Source: Montifringilla adamsi
Lineage: Eukaryota; Chordata; Aves; Passeriformes; Passeridae
DNA: 64,000 nucleotides
Reading direction: 5' to 3'
Assembly: GCA_017590115.1 (NCBI GenBank)
Contig: JAGGNK010006448.1
Span: forward strand, 1,995,849 to 2,059,848
Each line of letters opens with the position of its first letter. Within the stretch, counting starts at the first letter, position 1. The notes beneath the pieces are model-generated. The model had not been told where the DNA came from and ran no database searches. It saw nothing but the letters and a program-made list of their open reading frames with translations. Position numbers and translations under genes: made by a program. Below are positions 12,467 through 24,339 of this stretch, one piece after another.

Positions 12467-14115
12467 CAGCCTCCTGCACACAAGCTTCCTCTTCTGCAGG
12501 CCTTTTATATCTGCTGTACTCAGTTTTCTTTCTTACCTGTGCACAACAAGAACAAAGGTGCAAAACTTGATTTAAAAGGGGATATAATAGACATAGATTA
12601 TTCAAGTACTTGTGTGCCCCTCTGTAGTATAGAGTGGCTGAAGACTAACTCCTAACTTCCTTTGTCTAAAGGCTGGGCATTGGCTCTGAACTCATCTCCC
12701 AGGCTTCCTCTTCATCAAGAGAAAGAAGAAGGCATCTCCAAAACAGATTAAGTGTGTTGAGGATTGAATCAGGGAGGAATGCCAGTGAAAAAGTTGACTG
12801 AATGTTAAAAAACATTGCTATTTCCTGAAGTCTCTGTTGAGTTAATTGTAACTCAGCCCTTACACTGACAAAACTAATATTGAAATAGATTTGTTTAAAA
12901 ACACATCTGCCTGGATACAGCATTTCTGTTATTTTCCCAGACACTCTGCACTTATCTCAATAAAATCCATGTATTGCAGTACAGTAGCAATATTGCAGTC
13001 TTGTTCAAATAAATGTAATATCATTTCTCTCTGAAGCACCCTGTGTGTATCCATCAAATGTGCTTTGTGTCTCCCTCTTTAAATGTGATAGGATGGGGAA
13101 GAAACAGTGTTTATTTTGCTCTTGAATGCTGCACAAACTGTTTAATATGTTCCTTATGAATTACCATTAAGAAAGGCTTCCACATTTAAAAGGAAGCTTA
13201 TGAGGATATAGGTAAGTGTGAGTGTGGTCTTTTCAGAAGAATGTTTGATTGAAGACCTGTTTTTGGACATGAGGTAAGGAAAAAGATCACTTAACCTCAC
13301 TTGAATAAGTGGAGATTAAAGGTTAAAAGCTTTAAAGCTTTAAAATGCATTAGCAACAGAACAGTAAATACAATCCATGGAGACATGGAGGAATTAGCAA
13401 AACAAATGTTAAACTAAGAAATGCACTCTAAGATTCACTGGAATCTCCACACAAAGTCTGAATGCAGAGCACATTTAAATGCTTCACTGGTTGTTTTAAA
13501 ATTGTCTTTGTATTCCTTATATTGGCTCTAATGGACATAATACTAAGCCTTGCCATGAATTATGCAAGCAACTTTTATGTAGATGTTTCCATGTTTTAGC
13601 CTGCCTGAGTTTTGCAGTTTTAAAGGGCAAATTTTACCATACACCTCATTTAACCTATTGCTTATTTGCTTGGCATTTATTGCTGATGTATCAGTAATGT
13701 AGTCACAATCCTGTTCAAAAAATTCCTGTACAGTATTAAGGGGAAAAAAAGTTACTGTCATTAGTAAAGTAACCTTATTTTATTGTAGACACAATATAAT
13801 TTTTTATAAGTACAGCATCTGCTTAATGACAGTATTTGACTTAGATATCCATATTTTAACTTGTATCATGACTACCTTCAACAAATGCTTTGTTTCTCTG
13901 TTTATTAATTATTACAGCTCAGTAAGTCCCAAAAAGCCCAGCACATTCCGAAAACAGTTCCTCCACGAAATAGAAGGGTGGTCCCAGGCAGGTTCTGCAA
14001 CAGGCTAGTTGTAAAACAGGGAAGCTGTGTATCAATGGAGCATATATCTATGTGAAAAGGTAGAACAAAAAGCAAAATTGTAATTTTTAACTACTTCCAC
14101 TACTGAAATAGTGAC

Positions 14116-14138
14116 TATATATATATATATATATATAT
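14116..14138. repeat. (TA)n microsatellite
   Basis: Uninterrupted alternating TA dinucleotides for 23 bases, about 11 units. Self-complementary, so able to form a cruciform. Confidence 0.95.
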
Positions 14139-14609
14139 CTCAACACCTCTGGTTGATCTTCTGCATCCAGAGCAAAATATTACTGATGATGGTGGAAATC
14201 TTGTGTTTATATGCAATAGATTTGAGACTGCACCCGCAGGAGTCAGTGTCTACTTCAACCATGTGATGACATGGTGCATAGGGGAGACTACAGAGCAGAA
14301 AACAATCAAAGATTTAAAACCAGATTATATTCAATAATCTGCAGGTGTAATTATATGGCATTTAAAAGAATGTGAAATTTGAAATATGTGGTAGTTTTTT
14401 GCTAGCACAAGCCACACCTTTCTAAAATTTAACTTCTTAAATCTTCCAGTTAATACATAACAAATTGCTCTCATTGCAGAAAGTTCAGATATAAGAGCTT
14501 CTCAAGAGTGACTGAACTTATTTTGAACTTTTATTTTCATTTAAACTCTCCATTAAGGAATTTGGGAGGGTGAGCAGGGTAGAAAGGCATTTGTTTAGAT
14601 TCTGCTTTT

Positions 14610-14830
14610 AATAAAGTTTTAACACTTTGATATCAGTCTCTGATTAGATGCAGTATCCCGCATTCCAAAGTGAAGACAGGCTATTTGCTCCCTCTCTCCT
14701 CCGCCCAACACATATCTTCTGTCTTTTAAGCAGAGCCTCTGATTCAGCCTAATTATTGTCATTAGCAACAGTTTTCTGCAGAGCAGCATTCCTTGCTGTG
14801 GCCTCTCCTTTTCAACTCAGTAAAGGATTA
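14610..14830. promoter_or_regulatory. Possible conserved non-coding element
   Basis: This stretch lacks simple repeats and carries TAAT-core motifs, notably an inverted pair CTAATT...CATTAG at 14749-14765 with an ATTGT core between them. Homeodomain proteins bind TAAT cores and SOX proteins bind ATTGT. Such motifs are short and common in AT-rich DNA, so the call is a guess; cross-species conservation was not tested. Confidence 0.2.
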
Positions 14831-14979
14831 TCCTAAACCCAGTCTCTATTAATCCTATTTCCAGTTACATTGTGAGGGGGAGGGTACCAGATTCCCTGTG
14901 CCCATTCTGCGTTTGAAGCTTGGCCCCAAATAATGGATTTTCCTGGTGTTTATCACATTACTCTGTAAAATGCCTATGG

Positions 14980-15160
14980 ATGGGATTCATCTGCAGTGTA
15001 GATGTCTGCATCTAAGCAAGTCCTGGTTCCTTTTATAGTCAATAGATATCAATAGACACTCTGAGTGTGTGATTCATCCCATCTCAAGATAGACGTCTAA
15101 TTTAGGTCAGGTGACTCACTCCCTGGAAGTACTTATTGACTATAAAGGGAATCTGAATGA
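14980..15160. repeat. Old element with inverted arms
   Basis: Arms at 15025-15044 and 15134-15153 are inverted copies matching at 18 of 20 positions, with core TATTGACTATAAA on the right arm. They enclose about 90 bases. Diverged direct copies of a GATTCATC / AGATGTCT / CATCTAA block lie outside and between the arms. The layout suggests an old non-autonomous DNA-transposon-like element or a palindromic SINE part. I cannot name the family. Confidence 0.5.
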
Positions 15161-16900
15161 CTAACTCAAAGACTTTTAAAGTGAGGTGAGGTGAAACTCG
15201 CCCTACATGCTTCACATCTTCAATGCCCTTCTCCTTGGACAGTTTCTCTCGCTGCATTTAACCCAGGTGCTTCACTGAGCTCGCTGCCATTCTGCAGCTC
15301 TCCCGTGAAACGCAGTCACCAACTTTCATTTCAGTTCTTCCCACCTGGAAGACAGTCCTCAAGCCTTGCCTGTCTTCTTTTCTGTGGATACTTAATGACT
15401 CCACTGCTCATCCTTCCTTGCCTATTATCACCAAGGACTTCAGCCCTGGTATCAAATACTGTTTCATCTTTTCATGCTTGCTTCCTGAGGCAAGTTCTTT
15501 TTCTTAGTTCAACTTCAATTCAAAGAAAGAAAACCTGGGGGTTTTTGCTTAATATTAGGAAATGGTATGGAATTTTTAAGTTCTATAATATTAAATCATA
15601 ATTAATAAGAAATAATTGATTTGTTTGTTTCACATTAAGGATTTTCATCAGCCATTTTAGTGGTTACACCATGTGGCTTTCTTGCTATGTTAATTTAGTT
15701 ATACCTTTCTCTCTGGCTACACTTACTCAACAGGGAAATCCCAGTGGAACTTGTATTTGCAGTTTCAAAAATAAATAATAAGTTTGAATTTTGGCCAATG
15801 TCTTCCTCTTGTAGTAAGTGAGAGTCTCTATCTCTCATGGTCACATAAATTAGAGCCCTGATCAACGATGACAAGCATTCTGCTAGCTCAACAAACATTA
15901 ATCTGGTTAACTCCCCTTCTTCCCACTCCTTCCTGACACAGAGGAAGAAGACCTCTGGAGAAAGTTTGAGATGTGAAGTTTGATTTTGTTGTAACTACAA
16001 TGTGGCAAGGAGGCTTCAAGTCCCTTCAGAAGTTTATGAAAATTCCAAGCAAAAAACAAACAAGCTACACAAAGCATAAAAGGCTGGTATTTTACTGGCT
16101 TTCTTTTACAATAAACAATTAAAATAATTATTTTTATTGTTTATGAGATCTTGAAAACAAAATTTCCACATGCTCACACAAATATTTGAATCTGAAGTCG
16201 CAGATTCTCAATGCTTTTAAATATAACTTTTTTTCTGTAGAAAACAAACTTACTTGAACAATAAAATTGATTGCCACATTTAGGATTAAAATCTTATGGG
16301 TTTTTTTGTATTTGGTATGTAGTTCTTTCATATAGTTCTCTGCATCCTATTCAGGATGCATTCCTCATACTTAATAAATTTATGCACAGTCTGTGGATAG
16401 CTTCTTGTAATTTAGGAGGCAGGGAGAACATCTGGAGGTGAAGTCTCCTGAAGTCCTTTATCTATCAGGCATGAGTGTTTGTGATTGCTTCACTCCCTTT
16501 AAGGGTTCCACAAACTCCTTATCAGGGGCTCCATACACAGTTGTCTTTATTACCAATTTAAATCACAGTGGTGCTGGTGCTCTATAAAATTTGAAGCCCA
16601 AGGATGTATATTCTTCAGTCTATCCCATTTGTCACATATTTCTTTTTAACCTGATTTTATAAATATCTTTCCCTCAAGAAGAAGAGGTTTTAAATTATTT
16701 CTTTTTTTAAGTGAGGAGAGTGTTTTGAAGGTTCCATATATAGTTGACTTCAGGAATGAAAGTCTGTTGTTTTGATTCAGAAAGAGTTTATATAAGGGAT
16801 AAGAAAAGGAAAATATTCTTGAAAAAACAACCCCCTCCTCTTAAGTTGTATATTTTGGAGCATAAGGAAACATAACCAGGATCTTCTGTTTTGATTAGTC

Positions 16901-16931
16901 AAAAAAAAAAAAAAAAAAGAAAAGAAAAAAA
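16901..16931 (+). repeat. A-rich tract
   Basis: Eighteen consecutive A, then short A runs broken by single G residues. A simple low-complexity tract; no retrocopy is visible upstream. Confidence 0.95.
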
Positions 16932-19900
16932 GGCAATACAAAGTTCACGGTATTTGTCTAATTTTCATAGCTCATTACAGACATTATGCAAAACTGTGAG
17001 CTGCCAACAGCAAGTACTGTTTCTGCCCAGAAAATGTACAAGCTCTATATTTTAAAAACTAAGATACAAGGTCTTCTGTAGTCTAAACTTCAAAGTTATT
17101 TACATCTCACTGAGGCTATGGGTTAAAAAAAAAATAAAAAATAGAAAAACAGTACAAGTCCATCCAAACTCAATACCCATAGCCTTCCATTATTCCATTC
17201 TGAAATATCATCTTATTTCATTATATTTCCTCTGTCTCCTTTTCCTCTTCTATAAAAACCAGAGGAAATTACTGTAACCTTGATCCTAATGTGTTGAACA
17301 TCCTATGTAGTCTGTGAAGGAATTGCTGCAAGCATGGCCTTATTTATTGGATCATCCTGGGACACTTACTTGCTTGTAACTGCAGAACACTGTCGATGAA
17401 ACACCTAATTTTCAGCCACTGAACAAGCTCTTTACCATCTAAGTCCTGAGAATATCAAATGAGTAGTCATATAGTTCATGACAAAAACACACTTTTACCT
17501 TACGGCTCAGGTGTTGTAGAGCAGTTTTATTGGAATTTGTGTAGGACCTATAACAATCCTAATCCTATAAAAAAGAATAAATCACCACAAGCAGCACTAC
17601 CACCAGTTGCTGCTATGTTTCCAGAGAAAGGGTAATCCATGCATTTGAATACTGAAAATTACCACCTCAAAAGCCCACACTCAGCATCTTCACATTTATC
17701 AGCGTGCCCAAACCTCACAGATCCCTTTGGTCAGCACCTTCAAAGTTCTGTTTACTTCAAAGTTCTATGGCTATGTACACACATGGAAAGTACCTCAGCC
17801 TTCGTGGGGCAGAGCTGCTTGCTGCTTGTTGTTCATTCTTTTTGCCCAGGCCACAGCCAAACCTCAGTCAATTCACATCCTCAGGTGTGCTGGGTGGCAT
17901 TATGTCCCCTGTGGGTGCTAAATGGGTTGCTGCTTTCTTCTCAATCCCTAAGTGAGAAGACAAGAGATTTTACTCTCCTTATTCATAGTTCCTTGCCTCT
18001 TTATTTTTAGGAACACATAGTTTATGGAATGCAGCCTTACTCACGTGCAGAAGATTAGTGTACACAAGCTCTCTGTGTTTATTGTAAGAACAAGGTGTAA
18101 AAACAGCCCCACTGAATATGACTGTATATCCTTATAGTGCATTATCCTGTCATAGACAGTGGCCAATAAAAAAAATATTCTGGAAGAAAACTGTAAAAAA
18201 CAGGGGAACCATTCATGGTGACAGACAAGAGAAAGGTCTTTTGCATACTGCTGGAAAGTACTAGGGGTTTTTATTTGATAAGTACAGACATTGGGAAATT
18301 CATTGGTGAAGAGGGTAACAAAAAATAAACAGATCAGAAAGCAAAAATAAAAAGTACTTTATTCATTTTAAGTAGTGCACTTGGGAAAGACTACAGGGCA
18401 AAAGCAAGCGTGCATGATGGCTGTGGTGAGGCCCAGTTCCTTTCTGAAAATGCTTTCCCTCTCTGGAGCCCTTCTTCAGTTAGTGTGCAGTGTTCTACAC
18501 CTGTGTGATGCTCAAGATCTTCTCTGCAAGGGCAGACTATGTGCAGGGTACAGTTTGAGGTTTGTTTGGGTTTTTTATCTTTGGACTTATAAACTACATC
18601 ACTTCAGTATGTCTTCATATATATGTGTCCTCTTTAAGTACAAAAATCAATCGCTGCTGACGCCAATGCAATACCCTAGGCCTGAAATGTTAAAAACTGA
18701 AGGTTTTTCAGTTGTTCAAAACAGTTTGAGTGCTCAGAGCACACAATTTTTCTCAGCTTTTCTTTGATTAGCCTTTGTTTTATTTATTATTTCAATAATT
18801 TATTAATAAATGCATTGTTCCTGTCCCATGGAATAAGTGTCTTCTTCAAAAGAAAACCCAATTAAAGTGGCAATCTGCAGCTATGCATGTCACAAGTGTA
18901 CGTTTCCAAGACAAAAATCTAAACTCCTTCAGTGTACAACTGATTAATGGCAAGCATGTACTACTTTGTTTAGAAGCTATTTTGATGTGACTAGAAATTT
19001 CTTAACTAGACAAAGAAATCAGCTTTTGTATTTCTTACAGCATTTGCTTTTCATGGATTCCTTCCCAGTAGCATGGTTTTAGATTTATGGGATACTTAAT
19101 ATCTTTGCTTTACATTCCAGAAACAGAAAGCTGATATAAAGCAGAGATTAAAATGATTAAGATATCAAAAACAATTCTTTTTACTTTTTTTTTTTTTTTG
19201 CATAAACAACAACAGTCAAGAATTTAGTACAAATTGCAATTGATTGCAGCAGATTTTTACAGTATTTATTTTTTAATTGCTTTGAACACCAGAGATTTAT
19301 AAGTGATTTCTCTGTCAGGTCAGGGACTCTTCCAATATAGTACAGTAAATTTTTATTTAGTAAGCTAACCTTCACTAGCGTTATTTATTATCACAGTTCC
19401 TTTGACTCAGGATAATTTTAAGATGCAGTTGAGCGTAGCTGAAACAGCAGAGCACTTCGGCCAAAAAAAGTGCATTACCAAGTCACTGGTGTATGATGGA
19501 AAGCTTAGCTGAGTGTGTCTGCAGCACACAACGTACTGCACAATGCAGATGCTTGCCCAGGTTTTAAGCAATGCAGCCACACTGACATCCTTCTGCTGCT
19601 CTCTGGAGCTCAGGGCAAGCATGGGGTATGGCTTTGCTGGCTTGTATCATGAAGACAGGCCCCAGAGGCAAAGGGATTAGCAAACTGCATCTGTGTGTAA
19701 GAGTGTGAGAAATACCACAGAGGCAGAGGAGATACAGAAAAACCAGAAAAGCTGCCAGAAGCAGCACTGGGAAAATGGCTGGCAAAAGAGGCTCAGGACA
19801 TGGTGCAGATCTGCTGCCCTTATCTGAATCCTCCTGAGTGTAGGAAACAGTAGCTTCAGCATTTGCCACAAAGAGGAGCGAAATAGGAATGTGTAAAAAG

Positions 19901-20340
19901 TGGTTGTGTCCATCTCTGATTCCTCATGAAGTGCAAAGAAAGTGAAAAATTTCTACAACTGTTTCATTGATGGGGTCAATATTTTGTAGTGGAATTGCAA
20001 GCATGACAAGAAGAGAAACCAGTCTCTTAGTTCAGCTTAAGCTGCTCCTGCTAGTTGTATTTTCAAGAACTTTGTCAAAGAAAATGTCACCTACAAATAT
20101 TTCCTACTTAACTATTGGCATTGCTTAAAACTTTTAGCTAACCATCACAATTGAGTTACCCCTTTCAGTTATTCCTTTTGACACCTGTTTTGTAGAGTAT
20201 TAATGCAATGGAGAGTGGTAGAATAAAACATGCATGCCAAGCAGATTAGATCAGTGCTCAGCTCCATGCACTGCACTATGGTTGTTCTGGTAATTAATCT
20301 AACTGCAGACCAAACTGTCTTGCCTGTGTTCCTCCTTCAG

Positions 20341-20400
20341 GCCTGTGTCCAGTCCATGATGCCAGTTTTTTCTCTGGACAGTGATCTGGTCATGTTACAG
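20341..20400 (+). other. Candidate 60-base exon, unknown transcript
   Basis: A pyrimidine-rich acceptor ending CCTCCTTCAG at 20340 is preceded by a CTAAC branch-like motif at 20299-20303, about 38 bases upstream. The stretch ends with a perfect consensus donor, CAG|GTAAGT, at 20400/20401. The enclosed 60 bases (20 codons) are open in one frame only, starting A-C-V-Q-S; both other frames have stops. No adjoining exon is identified in the window. It may be a cassette or non-coding RNA exon, or a decoy. Confidence 0.25.
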
Positions 20401-21134
20401 GTAAGTCTTAGGAAGCTGGATAAGCTTCACCTGGAAGCCTGTCTAAGTATCAAGTGTAGCTCAGTTTGGGTTTGCTGGAGTTACAAGGGGTGCCAGAACC
20501 TCTTCAGTCTTCCACAATGACACATTGAATCCCACTCCTTAGATGTGATGGAGTGGTCAGAGAGAGCAAATGCTCTCCCACTGCCTTGTCTACCTGTGCA
20601 AAGTTCAGCTGTCTCTCTGTGGCACACTCACCTCTGCACAGCATGCTCCTGGGCAGCTCCACTGGCAGTTCAAAGGGTGCGGGACCAAACAGAAGCTCTG
20701 CAAATGGGGGCTAAAAACCACTCTTGTTAGGGAACCTCTCTCTTCCACATGAGCTGTTATACTCACCAAAAGACCAGTGTGTTCCAGGAAATGCTTTTGG
20801 AAAGAGATCTAATAGTGCCTGTGACTAAGAGGCACCATAAACCAACTGCTAGATCTATTAAAAAGGCTAGTCTGATCCTTTCCTTTGGAAAACCAGTCTT
20901 TGTCATTAGAAACAGAAGCAGAGAGGCAGTGATATTATGGGAAATCCAAATCTTCCTCCCTTATTATTGAATTAGGTCATACCCTTTGTTTCCTTCCCTC
21001 CAGACTTGCTGATTTGGTGTAAGGAAACCACATGCTTGTCTGTTCATTCCTTCCACTGGCCTTGCAGTGAGAAATTTGCCTTTTCTCCCATGGGAGTCAG
21101 GTGGTATTTGTCTCACTGACCATCAATCACCTAA

Positions 21135-21310
21135 AAATTAAAGACTAGATCTAAATAATTTATCTTGGCTCTCTGCAGTCAATGGAAAGAATTAGATGCC
21201 TACAAAGGGCAGCTCATCTACCTATCTTAGACAATTATAGTGGAATAAGATGAATTGCTACTTCCCATTGACTTCCCCAGGGAGAATCAAGGTGACAAGT
21301 TTAGATAAGA
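21135..21310. repeat. Old amniote repeat with inverted arms
   Basis: Arm CAGTCAATGGAAAG (21176-21189) is inverted relative to CTTCCCATTGACTT (21261-21274), with 12 of 14 positions matching and about 70 bases between. The module resembles the pieces at 7.9, 28.4 and 32.8 kb. The outer ends are estimated. Confidence 0.5.
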
Positions 21311-22281
21311 CAATTCATTTTTAGATGGCAAAAATAAGGAGAGGAATCTCACCCCACCAGAGTCATGGCCTCCAGCAACCATATATTTTTCCAGAAAAAT
21401 GCACTTTCTGTTGTCAGTGACATTACTTGTTTCTTTTCCTGGTGTAAGTCAGATGAAGTCAGAGTCACTGATATCCCAGCCAAGCTATGCAGGATGAACA
21501 TACAGTAAGCTTTCATGGCTGGCCAGAACATGTTCTTCATATTAATAATTTTTTAAATTATGACTTTTCTATAGTGTTCTGTGTACTAGTGTAGCAATTT
21601 CCAAATATACGCTTTGAAAATCTAGTTTGGTTATTTTTGTTGCTGTTCAGTTTTTTTTCTCACAGATCTGATATAGCACAAAAGTTCATGTGCAAGCATA
21701 CATTAATATAAATGTCTATATAAAACCAATAAAAGACACGTGCCTTCTGCAAATGCTTTGCTGTGTTTGCAGTAGAAGTGGCTGCTGCCCCATTTCACGC
21801 AAGCAGTAATATGAGCTGAAACTATAAAAGTTAATGATTGTTTCTTTGCCACCAAAAAAAAAAATCAGTTAGCAAAGGCTGATTTTTCTTCTAAATGAAC
21901 TTTACTAATAGCAACCTGCTCACTTTTTGAGTGGGGGTGTTGCTGGAATAATGATTGAGAGTGAAATTGAAAAGGTACTGGTAGATAAGTAATGTTTTCA
22001 TTTAGAATGATTAGAAATAAAGCCAGAAAGAGGAACAGCTATTCCATGCAAAATGCTGGCTCAGTTTTCTGATGTTAAAATTGCCAGTAATTCCCCATTT
22101 CAAGATCTGTAATATCAAAAGGACAGAGCTTCCTAGAAGTGAATGTCTAACAGCACAGATAATATGTATTGCTTTGCTCTTTTTGATGCTTGCCAGATTT
22201 TCAACAATACTTGAAAGGCCAAGCAGGATTTTTAGATTAGCAGGGCCAAGATAAGGTTTGCAAATTCCATCATTTTCTTGA

Positions 22282-22297
22282 TTTTTTTTTTTTTTTT
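22282..22297 (+). repeat. T16 homopolymer
   Basis: Sixteen consecutive T. On the minus strand this is an A tract, but nothing in front of it looks like a retrocopy. Confidence 0.95.
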
Positions 22298-23299
22298 AAC
22301 CACTGGCTAAGTGGATAAGTTGACTTGAGGGTACTTTTCTTGCATGAGGTTTTTGTAGTGGCAACCACATAGGATTGGGATTTGAGAAGCTTTCAGGAAC
22401 ATAACAGCAAAGGATAGATTGGAGAGAAATCCCCGCTCCCATTTCCCTGGTCAGCATATGCTTATTAAATGACTACTGCTTTCTAAACAGGATTATACTT
22501 AATTGTAATTAATCAGTTTCCATCACCTTTGTGTCAGAATTCTGTCAAGCCTGCAAAACTTTATTTTGTGAATAAGTGTTCAGGGCCATTTCATGTTTTC
22601 ATTATTGATTGAGGGGCCATTAAGAGCCAATCTTTACATATTTTGATACAGTAATGGTTTGTGATGTAATTCTATACTCAGGAATTTTTACATGATGGCA
22701 GGTGTTGTCCAGGAACTCCTCATAATATGTATTTTATGATATATTTTGAAAGCTCACGTCTGTGCACGTTGCACAAGTTACACTTCTGATGAAGGAAGAC
22801 AAAAAAAGCAGACACATTTTCCATACAAGGCTGGAGATCAGTAACTCATCTTGGAATATTCTAGAGATGAATTGAAATTCCTCTGCTTTAAAATATATAT
22901 ATAACATCTCTTCCCAGTTACATAGCTACACACAAAATAGATTGGGTTTCTTCTCTTTCAGCTGCTGAGTTTTGTACAGCACAGCATAGCAGCAATCCAC
23001 ACATTAGTAATAAACAGAATTTAATCTACATGCTATAGGAATTCTGGGAGAGATCCTATATTTAGTCTGTACTCCACTTTCCATTACAAAAGATTATTGT
23101 GACCTTTTTATGAGAAGCTATAATGCCTCCTTTGTATATAGTAGACTTTGACTTTTGGCAAGGGAAACAAATGCCTTTTCTAGAGAACTGGCTGGCTTTT
23201 ACGCTACTAACATTTCCCACTTTCCTCCTGACTGAGCTCCTCAGGAATATGTTGGCTGCATAGCAAGGCAGCAACAAGCTACACAGCCCCATCTAAAGC

Positions 23300-23480
23300 T
23301 GGGCTGGTGCCACCAGTGATGCAGCAGCAGTCTGGGCTGCACCGGGAAAGCCTGAGAGCTGCTTCTGGGAGGGGACCCAGGCTGTAGCCCTACTCCTTCC
23401 TTACCCAACACGTGCTCACCCTTCAGCCCGCCCAGCCTCTGACCGGCAATGCCACATGGGCCGCTCTGGAGCAGAAAAAG
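23300..23480. other. GC-richer patch
   Basis: This patch is clearly richer in G and C than the DNA around it, with several CpG (in CGCCCAG, GACCGG and GCCGCTC contexts). It is too short for a typical CpG island and has no open frame or promoter motif that I can defend. It could be an unrecognised old repeat or a decayed regulatory site. Confidence 0.35.
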
Positions 23481-23934
23481 GGATATGGCTAACAGTGCAG
23501 ATTATTGTTTTTTCACAAAATTTTCAACTGGTTTAGAACATTTTGTGATGACAGACAGCAGGGTTTGAAACTTTACCCAATAAAAATTTGGGAGTCAAGT
23601 TCTCAGCTTTGTAAAACCACAGCCGCTCATAAGAAGCCAAAAATGGCCGAAATTATTTAAAGATATTCAGCCAGATTTTGACACGTGACCAAGCAAATCA
23701 CTAACTCTGAAAAGAGTATTATTTAAGACTACTGACACAGTAATCTGCAGATAGTTCACTGGAACATAATGAAGCAATAAAGCTAAATTATTGTGTGTTT
23801 TGTAGTTACATATCTGAGTCCTCTGTGAGTAACATTTATGATACAATGCATTAAGACACAGCTTCCTGACCCACAATTTCACTAGGAGATTTAGGAGTCT
23901 GCATTGATGGATCCCCACAACAGCCTTGGGAGGG

Positions 23935-24050
23935 AGGCCAGTTTTGTTATCCTAAAATTACAGGAGAGGAAAGAGAAGCACCAGCAGTTCAAGTGACTTG
24001 TGCATGGTCCAAGCCAGGAACAGGAGCCAGGAAGTAAATGTACTTTGATT
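23935..24050 (-). repeat. MIR-like SINE fragment
   Basis: On the plus strand it reads CCTTGGGAGG, TTATCCTAAAATTACAGG, AGTTCAAGTGACTTG, TGCATGGTCCAAGCCAGGAA and CAGGAGCCAGGAAGTAA in order. This matches the reverse complement of the MIR 3' half and core (ATTATCCCCATTTTACAG, GTTAAGTGACTTGCCCAAGG, then the A/B-box side). The element is therefore in minus orientation. Diverged but with co-linear landmarks. Confidence 0.65.
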
Positions 24051-24194
24051 TAGGGCGGGTGTGCCTCCAAGTGATTACAATTCTTGTTGCTCCTGCCTAC
24101 GCCTGGGGTGCTTGGCTCCATGTTTTCTGATCCCGACTGGGGCTAAACCGCAAGACCATTCTTCGACATCTGAATGATAAAGAACAACAAGAGG

Positions 24195-24245
24195 AAAGAC
24201 TTTCTGGTGGTTAGGGTGCTAGCCAAAGCCCTTGCAAGACCTGGG
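24195..24245 (+). repeat. Possible tRNA-derived SINE head
   Basis: TGGTGGTTAGGGTGCTAGCC followed by AAGACCTGGGTCTGAC resembles the A-box and B-box region of a MIR or other tRNA-derived SINE. The B-box is degenerate and the stretch runs directly into a CR1 tail. It is not a tRNA gene: no cloverleaf can be folded. Confidence 0.35.
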
Positions 24246-24269
24246 TCTGACAACATTCTTCCATGCAGC

Positions 24270-24335
24270 TCCTGGCAGAAGTCCTCAAGACCTCGATGAT
24301 CTTAGAGGTCTTTTCCAGCCTTAACGATTCTATGT
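24270..24335 (+). repeat. CR1 LINE 3' end, short
   Basis: GATGATCTTAGAGGTCTTTTCC followed by AGCCTTAACGATTCTATG is the typical extreme 3' end of CR1 in plus orientation (consensus GATGATCTTTAAGGTCCCTTCCAACC... ATTCTATG). Only about 60 bases can be assigned. It closes a cluster of old retroposon pieces that starts at 23935. Confidence 0.75.
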
Positions 24336-24339
24336 AGGT

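Larger units (their letters stand above)
9151..20340. other. Non-genic stretch, 9.2-20.3 kb
   Basis: No recognised gene. It contains simple repeats at 12.4, 14.1 and 16.9 kb, an inverted-arm element at 15.0 kb and a possible conserved non-coding stretch at 14.6-14.8 kb. A speculative minus-strand exon pair at 10.8-11.7 kb is discussed in the findings. Open frames at 15191-15601 (136 codons) and 10849-11235 (128 codons) have no similarity that I can recognise. Confidence 0.6.
20401..23934. other. Non-genic stretch, 20.4-23.9 kb
   Basis: No recognised gene. It holds one inverted-arm old repeat at 21.1-21.3 kb, a T16 run at 22282-22297 and a GC-richer patch at 23.3-23.48 kb. The remaining AT-rich DNA shows nothing assignable. 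Confidence 0.6.

Noticed and set aside
13201..13280. Two donor-like sites (ATAG|GTAAGT and GAG|GTAAGG) with an acceptor between
   Set aside because: An intron between them would be 26 bases, too short to splice; neither exon has good support on its own.
15191..15601. 136-codon open frame, plus strand
   Set aside because: Serine/leucine-rich from a pyrimidine-rich patch; the start is GTG, not ATG; no recognisable similarity.
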